Below, piece after piece: positions 37,712-49,290 of a DNA stretch of 64,000 nt (positions are counted from its first letter, which is position 1; every line of letters begins with the position of its first letter). This stretch comes from Brachionus rotundiformis. Taxonomy: Eukaryota > Rotifera > Eurotatoria > Ploima > Brachionidae. The position numbers and the translations under genes are program-made. Location of the stretch: positions 2,811,113 through 2,875,112 of the forward strand of contig JAESIW010000138.1 of assembly GCA_016802295.1 (NCBI GenBank), read 5' to 3'. Below the pieces are notes generated by a model, which saw only the letters and a program-made list of their open reading frames with translations, ran no database searches and was not told where the DNA came from.

Positions 37712-38768
37712 ATGTCAGATTCAAAATCATCAGGTTCTAGTCAGACCAGCTCTTCCAACAATGTGATCGGAAATGTTGGTCCGACATCATTGGATTGCTC
37801 AAAAGCTTCTACGGGCGTTTGGCTTGTCAAAGTACCTAAATATTTAGCCACTAAATGGAACGAAGCTCAGGATAACACTGATGTTGGTGTTATAAGAATA
37901 ACCCAATCTAAGTAACAAAAAATGATTAGTGGTCAAAGATCTAAGTTTAATTTTATTAAGAATCGGACAGAAATCTGTTCAAGAAGTAGCATTTCATTTG
38001 AATGAATCATTGGGCAAAACGGTTAACATAAAAGTTGGAAACCGAACACTGGAACAGCCGGTACCTATAGAACACAAATTTGTTATGACACCTTTTAACA
38101 ATCAATCAGTTTATATCTTAAAACAAAGTGAAGAAAGTGCTAAAGAAAATTTGCAAATATGTGGAAAAGTAATGCAAAGAGCTGAATGTACTCCAGTTCA
38201 AAATGATACAAACTATTTAAAATTAAAAAAAGAAACTGTTCGAAGTTTTACCGAACCGAAAAGACAGATCAAAATTGCCAGCGATTTTGTTCCAAGAACT
38301 CATTTCCTTCCAAAATCTTTCCATGCAGAAAGAATGGAAAAGAAAGATAAAGTGAAAAAATTACGCAAAGAAAAAGAAGAAGTGTTGGATATTTTATTCA
38401 GTGCATTTCAAAAACATCAATATTACAATATTAAAGATTTGGTAAAAATTACTCAGCAGCCAACTGTGAGTTTTTAAAATCAAAAAAAAATATTTTCTAT
38501 CCTTTATTTAAAGAGTTATTTGAAAGAAATACTACATGAAATATGTAAATATAATGCCAAAGGAGATCATAAAAATACATGGGAGCTAAAGGATGACTTC
38601 AAACAAACTGGCAGTGGTTCTATTGATGAAAAGAAAAAAGCAGCTGCGGCCAAGTTGGCCAAAGAAATTGATAATGACGATGCCTTAATGGATGAAGAGG
38701 ATGATGAGGATTTTGATGATTTGGATGATGATGATGACGATGATGATGGCATGATTGAAACAATGTAA
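37712..38768 (+). CDS. GTF2F2: general transcription factor TFIIF subunit beta (RAP30)
   Basis: Small subunit of TFIIF, which escorts RNA polymerase II into the preinitiation complex. Exons 37712-37911, 37961-38465 and 38514-38768 give 319 aa. The dimerisation barrel starts TGVWLVKVPKYLATKW. QRAECTP and YLKLKKE correspond to the central region. The C-terminal winged helix reads FSAFQKHQYYNIKDLV, SYLKEILHEIC and HKNTWELK, close to human RAP30. Two parts are extra relative to the 249-aa human protein: a Ser/Asn-rich N-terminus of about 25 residues, and an acidic tail after the winged helix, made mostly of Asp and Glu, running to the stop. The orthology is secure. Confidence 0.95.
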
Positions 38769-39126
38769 ATAAACAATTTAAAAGTTATGTTTGGAATATA
38801 TTGGTTTTTCTATTTATAAAAATCAAATTCAAAATAAAATAGACTTGATATGTCGATTATATCTAAAAATAAAAATTTATTTTTTTGGATCGTATTTATG
38901 TATTTTGTGTTAAAAATTAATTGATTATATTGAATAAGAAATTCATGAAATTAAATAAGTGGAAAATGGCTATTTTATTTGTTTGAAAAAAAAAAAAGTT
39001 TTAATATTGTTATTGGTTTTAATTAAGCTGAATTTTCATTATGGTAACAATTTAATTACTGATTACTAGAGTAGAATCTTGGTCTTGTGTTTATACCTGA
39101 AACATTATAAGATTATTAATCAGCAT
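38769..39126. other. tail-to-tail spacer GTF2F2/RHBDD1
   Basis: AT-rich 3' flanks of two convergent genes; nothing else seen. Confidence 0.4.
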
Positions 39127-39807
39127 TTAAAAAGCTATTTTTAACTCACTAGAAAGCTTTTCTATCAGCATTTTAAGCGGACCATTTAAGTATAAAATAC
39201 CAACCAGGATTCCAGCTAAGTGACCAGCGAAAGAGACGTTTTCTGTGACTAGTGAAATCATAATCAATTCGACCCAATATGCATATTTTGATGGAACTTG
39301 TATATTAGCGAAAGAATTAATTTCTCCTTCTGGCAATTCATGTGTAGTCAGCACCTTGAGTGCAAAAATAACTCCTGAGAAGCCAACCGCACAGCTGTCA
39401 AGAGCATAATCGGTTCCTAGGATCATGAATGATAAATATTCAATGACCAAATACACTAAACCTGTTGAAATCGAAAAAACACCCAGCAAAATTGCAAAAT
39501 AAAATGATCCATATTTGTTTTCCAAAGAGCGACCTTTGATACTAAATGATATCATGTTGTAGAACAGATGCCAATCATCGCCATGAAAAAACGGAGAGAG
39601 AATTATTCGTTGCCATTCTCTATATTTGACTATGTAATTAAACGATAAACATACTGAGCCCAGAGATGGTAAATTCAGCTCAAATAGCTCAAGATAAATG
39701 CATATATTGATTGCTATCACTGCCAATGTAACCGGTGGAAGTTTTTCTGATCGAAATAATTCAGAAATCAATAGAAAAACTGCTTGTTTTGGCTTTTCTC
39801 TTCTCAT
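39127..39807 (-). CDS. RHBDD1: rhomboid intramembrane protease RHBDD1/RHBDL4
   Basis: ER rhomboid serine protease that in vertebrates cleaves ubiquitinated membrane proteins for ER-associated degradation. Single exon, 226 aa, ATG at 39807. The catalytic Ser is in AVGFSGVIFALKVL and the catalytic His in FAGHLAGILVG. WHLFYNM holds the conserved loop-1 to TM2 residues. WVELIMISL and GPLKML also match vertebrate RHBDD1 closely. Several hydrophobic segments fit a six-TM core. The reading frame ends shortly after the last TM (KLSSELKIAF), whereas human RHBDD1 is about 315 aa with a ubiquitin-interacting motif and a VCP-binding motif at its end. Either these are absent here or there is a downstream exon I did not find. 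Confidence 0.9.
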   Translation of the reverse strand: MRREKPKQAVFLLISELFRSEKLPPVTLAVIAINICIYLELFELNLPSLGSVCLSFNYIVKYREWQRIILSPFFHGDDWHLFYNMISFSIKGRSLENKYGSFYFAILLGVFSISTGLVYLVIEYLSFMILGTDYALDSCAVGFSGVIFALKVLTTHELPEGEINSFANIQVPSKYAYWVELIMISLVTENVSFAGHLAGILVGILYLNGPLKMLIEKLSSELKIAF

Positions 39808-40359
39808 TTTATATTTATTTCCAATTTTTATCTATTTCAAAATTTATAAAATTTAAGTTTGAATGACGTGTTGTTAGGAAAATTAGAAGCTATCATTATA
39901 AATTATTGTGAACAAATTGAAAATAATTAAGCAAAAATAGAATCAATTTTTTTATTTGATTTTTTAATTTTGCAAATTTTTTAAATTAATTAATGATAAT
40001 AAAACAGATAAATATTTTGAGTAAAATTATATAGGTTAAATTTTCAAATTCCTTATTGATAATCAAAGTTCACAAATATATTTTGACTTTATTTTTTTTA
40101 AAAAAGGATTTTAGACCTTGATTTTAGAACTATTAAAATTTTCTATTTTTATTTTTATTGTAAATAGTCTTTAACACAACAAACCATATATATTATGATA
40201 TAAAAAAGAAATGAAATCAAGTCATATGAACAAAAAAAGCTGAAAAAAAATGATAACAATTATTCTAATTTACAAAAAAGTCTTTTTTAATAAAAACTTA
40301 TTCTGGCTAAAATATACATGCTGCTCAGCAAGATGGGTCTTCTGGTTATGAAGAAAAAT
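39808..40359. other. intergenic, no gene seen
   Basis: AT-rich spacer between the RHBDD1 start and the STUB1 stop; nothing recognised. Confidence 0.4.
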
Positions 40360-41241
40360 TTACAGTGCTCCGTCAATCCATTCATTTTCGCGAACAAAAT
40401 TTTCAATCACCTCTTTCATAGATAAGTTTGGAATTAGTTGATCAACTGTTAAGTCTTGTCTGGTTACCGGATCGAACCTACCAACGCGCTGCAGATGTTG
40501 TTCGATATCACTTCTATCATAAGTGATCCCACTAGGAGTAATTACGGGATCACTCATCAGCTCGAAGCTTATTTTTCCGCACAAATAGTCCGGAATTTCT
40601 CTTCGCTTGCGTCGTAGGTCGTTCTCATTAAATAAGCGATTTAACTCGTCTTTTCGTCGCTGATAGGCGTTTTCTATTCCTACTACCAATTCTCTTTCTT
40701 TCTCGCTTTGGATACTCTCTATATTTTGATTGTCTTGTGGACTCTTAAGACGACTTATTTGTCTTTCTTTGTCTTCAAGCATTAACCGGTTTAGATAGTT
40801 CTGAAGTTCTATTTCTTGTGTGATTCGCTTATCCTCGAGGTGATTCCATCTTTTCTTCTTTGCGTTACGGATTGTCTTGGTAATTTCGTCACCATAGTTT
40901 TCATTTAGCTCTTTGGCAAGGTCATGAGCTTTGATCAAGTGCACTATGGCCTCGTCAAAATGGCTTGTCTCACACATGGCTTGACCCAAGTAAAAAAAAG
41001 CCTTTACTGAATGAGGTTCCAGCTCAATTGCTTTTCGACAATCCTCGATTGTCAAAATCCACTGGTTCAATTTCAAATAGCACAATGCTCGATTGGTATA
41101 ATAGGTTGAGATATTGCCACACTTTTCGATTGCTTTTGAATACATTTCAATTGCTTCCTTGTAGTTACGCTTCATGAACAGCTTATTTCCCTCTTCTTTG
41201 TACTTATTAGAAGCATTTTGGTTACTTATGGATGACGACAT
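40360..41241 (-). CDS. STUB1: E3 ubiquitin ligase CHIP (TPR plus U-box)
   Basis: CHIP ubiquitinates clients held by Hsp70/Hsp90. I take the ATG at 41241, giving 293 aa beside 303 in human; the frame is open for 42 more codons upstream but without an ATG. Three TPR repeats start at KYKEEGNKLFMKRNYKEAI, with the Lys and Asn that clamp the chaperone EEVD tail, and continue through YTNRALCYLKL and AFFYLGQAM. A charged helical hairpin follows. The U-box begins IPDYLCGKISFELMSDPVI and contains SGITYDRSDIEQHLQRVG, FDPVTR (the E2-contact Pro) and LIPNLSMKEVIENFV. All are nearly identical to animal CHIP. The gene has no intron in the coding part. Confidence 0.96.
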   Translation of the reverse strand: MSSSISNQNASNKYKEEGNKLFMKRNYKEAIEMYSKAIEKCGNISTYYTNRALCYLKLNQWILTIEDCRKAIELEPHSVKAFFYLGQAMCETSHFDEAIVHLIKAHDLAKELNENYGDEITKTIRNAKKKRWNHLEDKRITQEIELQNYLNRLMLEDKERQISRLKSPQDNQNIESIQSEKERELVVGIENAYQRRKDELNRLFNENDLRRKRREIPDYLCGKISFELMSDPVITPSGITYDRSDIEQHLQRVGRFDPVTRQDLTVDQLIPNLSMKEVIENFVRENEWIDGAL

Positions 41242-42423
41242 TTTTTTTTTAGATGCAGCTTGTGGTGTTTTGAATGGATTTTTGAAAAATGAAGATCGAT
41301 CCGCGCTGGTCGATGTCAAAGTGCTGGTTGTGGTCGCCGTTTTGGTAGATTTTTTTAACTTCTTCAAAAATCAATGTTTTTAATTTGACTTTGGGAATAT
41401 GTGATTGTTTTTTTTTAATCTCTTTCTCTCTAAATCGAATCAATCTAAATATATTATGCTGAATTCCATGAATTTTTTATTTTTATTTCAAATTTTACTT
41501 GCAATTTTCCTTATCTTTCATCAATAAAAACTTAACAAAATTTTCAGAAAGCTCACTTCCTCTTTTGAAATATTCAAATCGACTGGGTCTCTTCAATATT
41601 CTATTCAAAAGAGCTATAGATTATAAAGATTTATAAAAATTAAGTTAAAAATTAAAAAACTAAGTTTATTATTTAGTCATTAAATACAAATTTAGAGTCT
41701 GTTTTACATTCCATAATTTTGAATTTTAACAAAAACTTTACTCTTTTAAATTTTTTTAAATTCAAATACGTAGTAATCTTTATTAATCATTTTTGCGCAG
41801 TAATAATTTATCACCTAAAATAGGTAAATGACTGAGCTTTTAAATTAATCATTTGAATTTTATTAAGAATAAATCAGGATTTTTCTATATTTTAGGTTAA
41901 TTGACCGCTTTTTTCTGTTTGGTTAAGTTTTTAACTCGGTTGCCTACCAAAAATGTTATTTATATACAAAAATATAATTTTACTGTAACTAAGCAAGTAC
42001 ATCATAAAATAAATTTCACCAAGTTAAATTCTGAAAAAAACTCAAATATAAAAAAAATTGATTTTTTTTAATTAAATTTAATTTAAATGATAAGAATCTC
42101 TAAAAAATGAGAAAAAAAAGTAAATAATATTTGAAATAACTGGAAAACATGAAGTAAAAATATGTCAAAATTATTATCAAGTGTCTATATTTATAAACAA
42201 TTACCTTAAATATTTAAAGATATTGATAAAAGTATGTTTAAATAAAACTTTTATATTTATAAATGTTTTCGTGAACTAGCCACATCAAAACCTCAATTTG
42301 AACAAAACTTGATTTTACCCTTGAACATTAAGGCAAAATTAGCAATCATAATTTACATGTAGTGAAGGGATCTAGCAATTTGGAATATATTATTCATTCA
42401 AGAACATAATTTAAAAAGTAAAA
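41242..42423. other. intergenic between divergent STUB1 and ACOT9
   Basis: About 1.2 kb between head-to-head genes. It includes the open but ATG-less extension of the STUB1 frame to about 41367. No specific promoter element was recognised. Confidence 0.4.
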
Positions 42424-43841
42424 ATGTTGCTTTCCAAGCTTAAATATACAAGCATTTATCCGATCAGATTATGGGCAAGAAATGCATCTAGTTCGCCAAT
42501 AATGCCGACTATGCACCAAGGTATGCATATTTTGTTAAGGTTTTTTAAGTAATTATTGTTTAAAGTTAGGTCTAGTTTAATGGATCTAATTGGTTATGAC
42601 AAAACTTGGGGAGAAAAAGTTCTTGACAAAGAATTATTAGTCAATCATGTAAAAAAAGATCAGTCGAGTTTACAAAAACATCGAATGACCGAAAGCTTTG
42701 CTGAAGCTGTGATACCATTAGCAGACCAGCCCGAGTTGAGAAATAGATATGGAAATTTTCAGAAGACAGTTAGATTCGGACGCTTGTTGGAAGATTTGGA
42801 TACAATGGCTGTTCATATTTCTTATCTCCATAATAAGAGTCAAAATTTATCTCTAAATGGACGTGAAGTGTCTCCAATCGTAATTGTAACAGCACTAGTT
42901 GATCGAATTGAAATTAAAGATACATCCATCCATGTGGACAAGAATATAAAATTAAGTGGATTTACCAGCTGGGTTGGCAAATCTTCCTCTGAGATTACTA
43001 TGAAACTTGAGCAAGAACTAGCTCCTGGATTATGGAATCATGTTTTGGAAGCTAAGTTTTTGGTCTGTGCTCGAGATACTAATAATTTGGGATCTGCAGC
43101 GATGAATCCTTTAGAAATTGTGACTTCAGAAGAGAAAGCCATTTTTGAACTAGGAGAAAGTTATAATTATTAAAAATTTTTATTAAATAAAATGAGATTT
43201 ATTTTTTAATTTTTAAAGGAAATAAATTCATTAGACACAAAGAATTTCAATCTTCACTGCTAAATGTACCTCCTAACAATGTTGAAAGTGCTTTAATTCA
43301 TGAAATGTTTAAAAAAACTATTGACATTAAGTAATTTCAAATAAAGATCAAAAAATTATGATATGTTAATGATTATTTTAGTTCAGGATCATTTAGAGCT
43401 AGAATTAAGCCTGAAAATACTGTATGGATGGAAGACACATTGTTGAAGAATGTGATTATATGTTTTCCGGAACAAAGAAATCTTTATAACAAAATATTTG
43501 GGGGTTTTTTAATGAGGCAAGCATTCGAATTAGCCTGGACAAATGCTTGTTTATTCAGTAAAACAACTCCTCGGTGTTCCATAGTTGATAATATATCGTT
43601 TAGAAGACCAGTTGTAATAGGATCATTATTATTTCTTACATCTGAAGTGGTTTATACTGAATCAAATCAGATTCAGGTTAAAGTTCTGGCCCAGACTGTG
43701 GATCCTAAAACAAGCCATAAAGAGACAACAAATGATTTTTACTTTAAATTTAAAGTACCCACAGGTCATTTAATGCCGCAAGTTTGGCCAAAAACTTATG
43801 CAGAATCAATGATGTTAATTGATGGAAAAAGACATTGGTAG
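42424..43841 (+). CDS. ACOT9: mitochondrial acyl-CoA thioesterase 9
   Basis: Double hotdog-fold thioesterase that hydrolyses acyl-CoAs in mitochondria. Exons 42424-42520, 42566-43159, 43219-43330 and 43382-43841 give 420 aa (human about 439). Exon 1 encodes a basic, Ser-rich leader rich in Leu, Lys and Arg with no acidic residue, as expected of a mitochondrial presequence. The first hotdog contains VRFGRLLEDLDTMAVHISYLHN and SPIVIVTALVD, then GFTSWVGKSS. The second contains FPEQRNLYNKIFGGFLMRQA, the hotdog helix motif (H replaced by Y/N as in ACOT9), VDNISFRRPVVIGSLL and a terminal WPKTYAESMMLIDG. Similarity runs to the last residues, so the model looks complete. Confidence 0.94.
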
Positions 43842-44398
43842 TAACAATTTTTTAGATAAGATAAATTTTTATTTTCAGTTTAATAAATTTATTTAAAAGT
43901 GAAGAAATTTTGATTTCTTTTTATTTTTTATTCAATTTATTTTTTTAGATTTGAAAATCAATTTTCTATATCAAAGCTTATAATTTTTAATTTCTTTCAT
44001 CTTGATTGCTTTTGTGAAACAAAATTATTTAATAAAGAATGGTCTATGTCTGCTTGGTAAATTGAATCTAAGCTAAGAAATCACTTGAATAATCTTGGAT
44101 TGAAAGTGACATAAATATAAATAAAAAGGCTATTTTGCGGATTAAAAACAATTAAAAATAATAGTAATTAGATAAAAAATATTATAATTTTAACCCAACT
44201 AGATATTCATACATAAAACTTTTTGTTATTATCTTTCGATATTATAGTTGCAAGTAAAGCAAAGAATTAATCATAAATATGAAAAAAAAACAAGACTAAA
44301 CACTATTTGAATTTGAAATTTATAATTTATAAAGAATAGTTAACATAATTTTAACAGAAAATTTACCAACCTTTTTTTGGTATTTTTAAACGAAAAAA
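43842..44398. other. intergenic, no gene seen
   Basis: AT-rich spacer between ACOT9 and EXOC7, both on the plus strand; nothing recognised. Confidence 0.4.
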
Positions 44399-47300
44399 AT
44401 GGTATACGAAGACACATACCGTCTCCGGCAAATAAACGACCTTAAGATTCAGCAAGATCTTAATTCGATCAACTTGTTAAACAAATGTCTTCAAGAAAGT
44501 AAAGAACAAACAAATAAGATGGGTAGTTTATTAGACGGTATTGAAGTTCGTCTGTCCGGTTTACACGATTTAATTGTTCCGGTCTATGACTCGACCAATA
44601 TGTTGCAAATTAAACATTCAAGTTTAAATTTAATTTTTATCATTTAATAATTTTATTAATAAATTAATTAGACTTACAAAAAACTGTTGTTCAATTGAAT
44701 AATATATTGGAATATTATGATGCAGTCAAAAATTTATCGGTTGTTATTCAAGCTGGGTAAATATAATCGGTCGATTTTTTTTAATCATAAAGTTTTAATT
44801 TTTTTAATAGACCGGGCCAAGATATTAACACTTATCTTAATCAGATGGACAAACTAAAATCAGCCATTCAATATTTTGCAATTAATAAAAACAAGAGTCA
44901 AAAGTCAGAAAATGTAATTTACTTTTTGAAAATAATCAAGAAATTAATTAATTTTTTACTTAATATAACCAAAATAAAGACTTTATCAGCTTATTTAGTT
45001 CTATGATTTAGGCAAAATTTTATTTTATTTAATCCGATACAACACTGATGGCTCAGATTAAATTAAATGAAAATTAATTACAGACATTATAATTAATTGA
45101 AATAAATTTATAGTTTATTTAATTGGTTTCTAAATATTTTAAAATTGATTAACTAAAAAAAACTAGAAATAATATTTTTAATAAAAAAATTTTTAGGAAG
45201 AATTGTGGATGAAAGGAAAGATTAATGTTGACCGTGAATTCGAATCATTCTTGAACAAATTTAATGTAATCAAAACAAATCTTCCAAATAATAATTTGGA
45301 TCAGGTTGATAATGGGAAACTTTTTGGACCTAAAGGTAATTCATTTTGGAACCAAAGATGTTTTTTTCTAAAATCTAAAAAGAAAATGACTTGAATCAAA
45401 TGAAATGTATAATGGAATGGTTTAAAAAAACTGAGCCAACTCATTTGGACAAGCTTTATGACAAAATAATAAATAACAGAAGTCAATTAATTTTGGATAA
45501 TTTGAGAAAGTATTTTCAAATTAAAAAGAGAAGATTGAAAAATCTAAAAATTATTTAGTATTAAAGGGAAAGCTAATTCTCTAAACAGTAACGCTAATTC
45601 TGGCACTTATAATACCAATCATTCAAATTCTTCCCAATTCTCCAAACGAAACTCATTGGCACCTCAGTCACCAGGATCAAATCTAAATACTTCACTAAAT
45701 GATAATGCTGATTCAAAGCGTTCTACTCTTAGATCAAGATTAACGTAATTAATTAGTTTAAATTTTTTAAATTTAATTTAATTTTTTTTTTAATTTAAGG
45801 GAAAATCTTTTTAGTTCTGGCGACACAAAACGCAAGGTCTCAAAGGCCAACTTGAACGATTCACATTCAAACAGTTCTGTTCAGCTTAATAAGCTAACTA
45901 ATTTAAGCAATTTCGATGAAGAAAGTGAGACTAATGAATGCCTAAAGTTTAATCAATTAATATCAAAAACCCTGTCATCATTTCAAATTGAAATCAAATT
46001 CATTTTCAAATTAATTGATACAGATAAACAAATGGCCATGAGACTGCTGGCTTGCATTTATGAGCCAGTTTTGAAATTCTTAAACACCGAGTCCGAGGTA
46101 ATAATTGCCAATAAATTTCCATAGATTTAAAAATTATCTATTTCAAGCGTATATCAAGCAATGTTAAACAAATATTAAAAAAATCAACTTCTAAATATAT
46201 AATATCTTTACTTAACATTCTATCAGAAATGGTCAAAACAAAGCCTAAATTTCTTGAAATTTTTGACCAATCTACAATTAAAACTTCAAGACACCTTAAC
46301 AAAATAAGTCAAAGTTATCTTGAATTATTTGTTAATTTTGAAAAAGCGTGCGTTGATTACCTAAAAGACGTGCTCGAATCGATTCGTAATGATGCACAAA
46401 CCATCCATCAAAATGGAAATATTCATCCAATAGCCACTGAAACTTTGACATTTATAAACAATGTTCTTCCTTTTGATGTAATAGCTGGATTTATATCAAG
46501 TGTAGTGGTGAGCAAAAATTCCAATCAGTTAACCCCATCAGAAGTGGAAATTAATTTGAGGCGTGAGGCTTCTGAAAGTAAAATTTATTTTATAAAAATA
46601 AATTGCTATGGTAAAATATTTATTTGAAGAAAATATGGCCAATTTTACGCGAATAGCTTATCAAGTCGAGTCAATACAAGAAAAAAAAGTCTATCGAGAA
46701 CAATTAGCTAATTATTTTTATGGGCTATTTTTATATTTAAATTACAATCTCAAGAAAAAGGCTGATTGCTACCAAGACCAGAATTTAAAATACATATTCT
46801 TGTTGAACAACATTCACAAGATAAAAAAAGTTTTATCCAATGTTCCAAAGTAATTTTTTAAAGGAAAACTTTGAGTTATTTCTTTTTCTTAATATTGATT
46901 AAAGCAAAAAAAAAGAAGATAATGACCAGTATGAAAGTTTGACCGAGCTTTTGGCGCTAACAAATAAATTAGACTTGAAAAGTCACTATGAAACCGAAAT
47001 TTTAAACTATAAACGAGAATATTCAAAATGGTATTTTTAAATTTGCTTTTGTTAATTTAATTATAATTTTAAATAAACTAAGTTGGAGTAAATTAATGTC
47101 ATTCATCAGAGATTTCATTGATCATAATCCATTCCATGGAGAGAAGCTAAAAGACAAGGACAGACAAATTTTAAAAGATCGATTTAGTGTACTGTTTTTT
47201 TGTAATTTAATTAAAATACTAATATTTTCTGAAGGGATTCAACAAGGAGTTTGAAGAGATATACGAAGCCCAGAAAAGGTATTATATACCTGGGGAACAG

Positions 47301-47474
47301 CATGATTTAGCCGAGGAAATAAGACAAGACAATGTTTTGTATGTTGGGTTACAATATCAAAAATTCTATGAGATTTATTCAAGATATAATTTCGCTACTA
47401 ATCGAGATAAATATATTAAATACACACCAGACGCCCTAAATGCAATGTTGAGAGAGTTTTTTACGGCCTTTTAA
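44399..47474 (+). CDS. EXOC7: exocyst complex component Exo70
   Basis: Exo70 binds PI(4,5)P2 and tethers secretory vesicles to the plasma membrane. Twelve exons, with introns of about 45-55 bp except a 283-bp third intron: 44399-44621, 44672-44756, 44811-44913, 45197-45335, 45383-45509, 45559-45744, 45800-46097, 46148-46577, 46630-46849, 46905-47030, 47083-47188 and 47235-47474. All phases agree, giving 760 aa. The N-terminal coiled coil reads LLNKCLQESKEQ and LHDLIVPVYDST. EYYDAVKNL, DINTYLNQMDKLKSAIQYF and the C-terminal block KLKDKDRQILKDRFSGFNKEFEE followed by KYIKYTPDAL match animal Exo70. The last block holds the basic membrane-binding end. Exon 6 and the start of exon 7 form a Ser/Asn-rich linker, which is where vertebrate EXOC7 is alternatively spliced. 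Confidence 0.93.
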
Positions 47475-47831
47475 ATAAAAACTTTTTAAATAATTACTAT
47501 TCTTGTTTATATGAGAATGTTTTTTTTTTAAATTTAATAAATATATTCATCTACCATGGTGGTTTATAACTAAAGTGATATTTTAAATAAAAGCTATCGA
47601 GTTATTTTATTTTTGATTGATTTTTTTAAAACTAAAGTATAAAAAATATATAAATTCTTGATACCTAATAATTGTAGGGTCGCTTTTTTATATAAAAAAA
47701 TCATTTAAATATAAATTATAATTTTATTTTTGGATATTTAAAGCAATGATATTTCTAAAAAGGATATTGAGGATGGTTATCACATCTTGGAAAAAATTTA
47801 TAAAATATTTTACATGAATTTTTTTCTAAAA
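47475..47831. other. tail-to-tail spacer EXOC7/AKR
   Basis: AT-rich 3' flanks of convergent genes; nothing else seen. Confidence 0.4.
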
Positions 47832-48976
47832 TTACTCGTCAAAACTGTAATATCTAAATTGTTCCTTGATATTTTTGAATTCAGCCATATCTTGGTCACT
47901 TAATTTAAAATCGAATATTTTGCTGTTTTCCTCTATGCGACCAGGATTTACACTTTTAGGAATAACAACAATATCTCTTTGTATTAGCCATCTAAGAATT
48001 ATTTGACCGGGAGTTTTATTGTATTTTTTCGCTAATTTAGCAACTATTGAGTTATCAAGTACCTTAGGATCATCTGGTTTTGACCTTAGACGCATCTTAG
48101 AAAAAACTTTTTAAAAAACAGAAAGTAAAGTTACCATGATCGATCCGGAGCTCCAAATGGAGCATAGGCAACAGCAACTATTCCATTTTTTTGACAAAAT
48201 TCAACCAATTCATCATTTTGTAAAAATGGATGAATTTCAAATTGATTACACACTGGTTTTATTTCACAATGGTCAAGAACATCTTGAAGCTGCTTGATGT
48301 TAAAATTACTCACCCCAATACTTTTTACTTTTCCATTTTTAACGAGTTCTTCCATGGCTTTATAAGTCTCTAAGTAATGAACATCCGATTTAATTACCTT
48401 TCCATTGGAATCTTCTGGATAAAATCCTTCATTTTCCTAAGGATCAATTATGTTTTATAACATTTTTTAATTTGTAAAATACTTTAAAACCCATCGGCCA
48501 ATGAATCAGATAAAGATCTAGGTAATCCATTCCAAGACGATTTAATGTAGTATCAAGACAAACTGGCACTTTTTCTTTGGAAAAAAATGTACACCAGCAC
48601 TTAGATGTGATGAAAATGTCTTCACGTTTTAAGGACATTTTTGATTCATTAATTGCCTCTCGGATTCCGTGTCCAATCTGCTGTTCATTATAATAAACCG
48701 GAGCACTATCAATATGTCTGTAACCACATCTAACAGCTGATTTTACCGCTTCAATTAAAATTTCTTCATTTTCTTCCTTGATAGAATAATATTCAAATAT
48801 TTCTTATCAGAAAAATTAAGAATATTTGTTACTTTATAAGTTCCCAATCCCAAAACTGGAATTTCAAGACCATTGTTAAATTTTTTTTTTGGTATTAAAG
48901 ACATTTTACGAGCTAAATTTAAATTAACAATATTCAAATAGCTTTTTTTAAGTTTTATAATGTTTCCAAAGAGCAT
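47832..48976 (-). CDS. aldo-keto reductase (AKR1-like), copy 1
   Basis: NADPH-dependent reductase of aldehydes and ketones, TIM-barrel AKR family. Exons 48976-48833, 48776-48483, 48436-48135 and 48084-47832 join in phase to 330 aa. The catalytic tetrad is complete: Asp in YRHIDSA, Tyr in PVYYNE, Lys in TSKCW and His in LIHWPMG. GVSNFNIKQL and the cofactor-binding VVIPKSVNPGRIEENSKIFDF are also present. The last exon uses the acceptor at 48085; the nearer AG would create a stop. Compared with copy 2, this protein has 24 extra N-terminal residues, LFGNIIKLKKSYLN..., basic and hydrophobic, before an internal Met that aligns with the start of copy 2. It may be a mitochondrial leader, with the inner Met as an alternative start. 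The exact substrate cannot be told. Confidence 0.92.
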
Positions 48977-49290
48977 TCTTTCAAGTATATTTTAATCTAA
49001 AAAAAGCAAAAAGCAAAACTCTTTTTACTTTTATATATAGAAAATGTACGTTTTTTAAATTTTTCAAATAAAAATTTATTATAATTTTTAGATCATAGGT
49101 TGCACTAAAATATTATTTGATTTGAAAATTTAAGAGAGTTTTTTAAAAATTTTATTAACTAAAGCTAAAAGCGGTCTAAGCTAAAATTTTCTAATCTCTG
49201 TTTGTTGCATTCTTCAAAACGGGTAAAATTGATGGTTATCAGCTCTAAAAAATAAAGAAATAACAAATAAAAATTTTAAATTAATTTTAC

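Noticed and set aside
38567..38776. Serine-rich minus-strand frame opposite the GTF2F2 tail
   Set aside because: It is only the complement of the Asp-rich GAT repeats in the GTF2F2 acidic tail.
41242..41367. Longer N-terminus for STUB1
   Set aside because: The frame is open but begins after a stop and has no ATG; CHIP similarity starts after the ATG at 41241.
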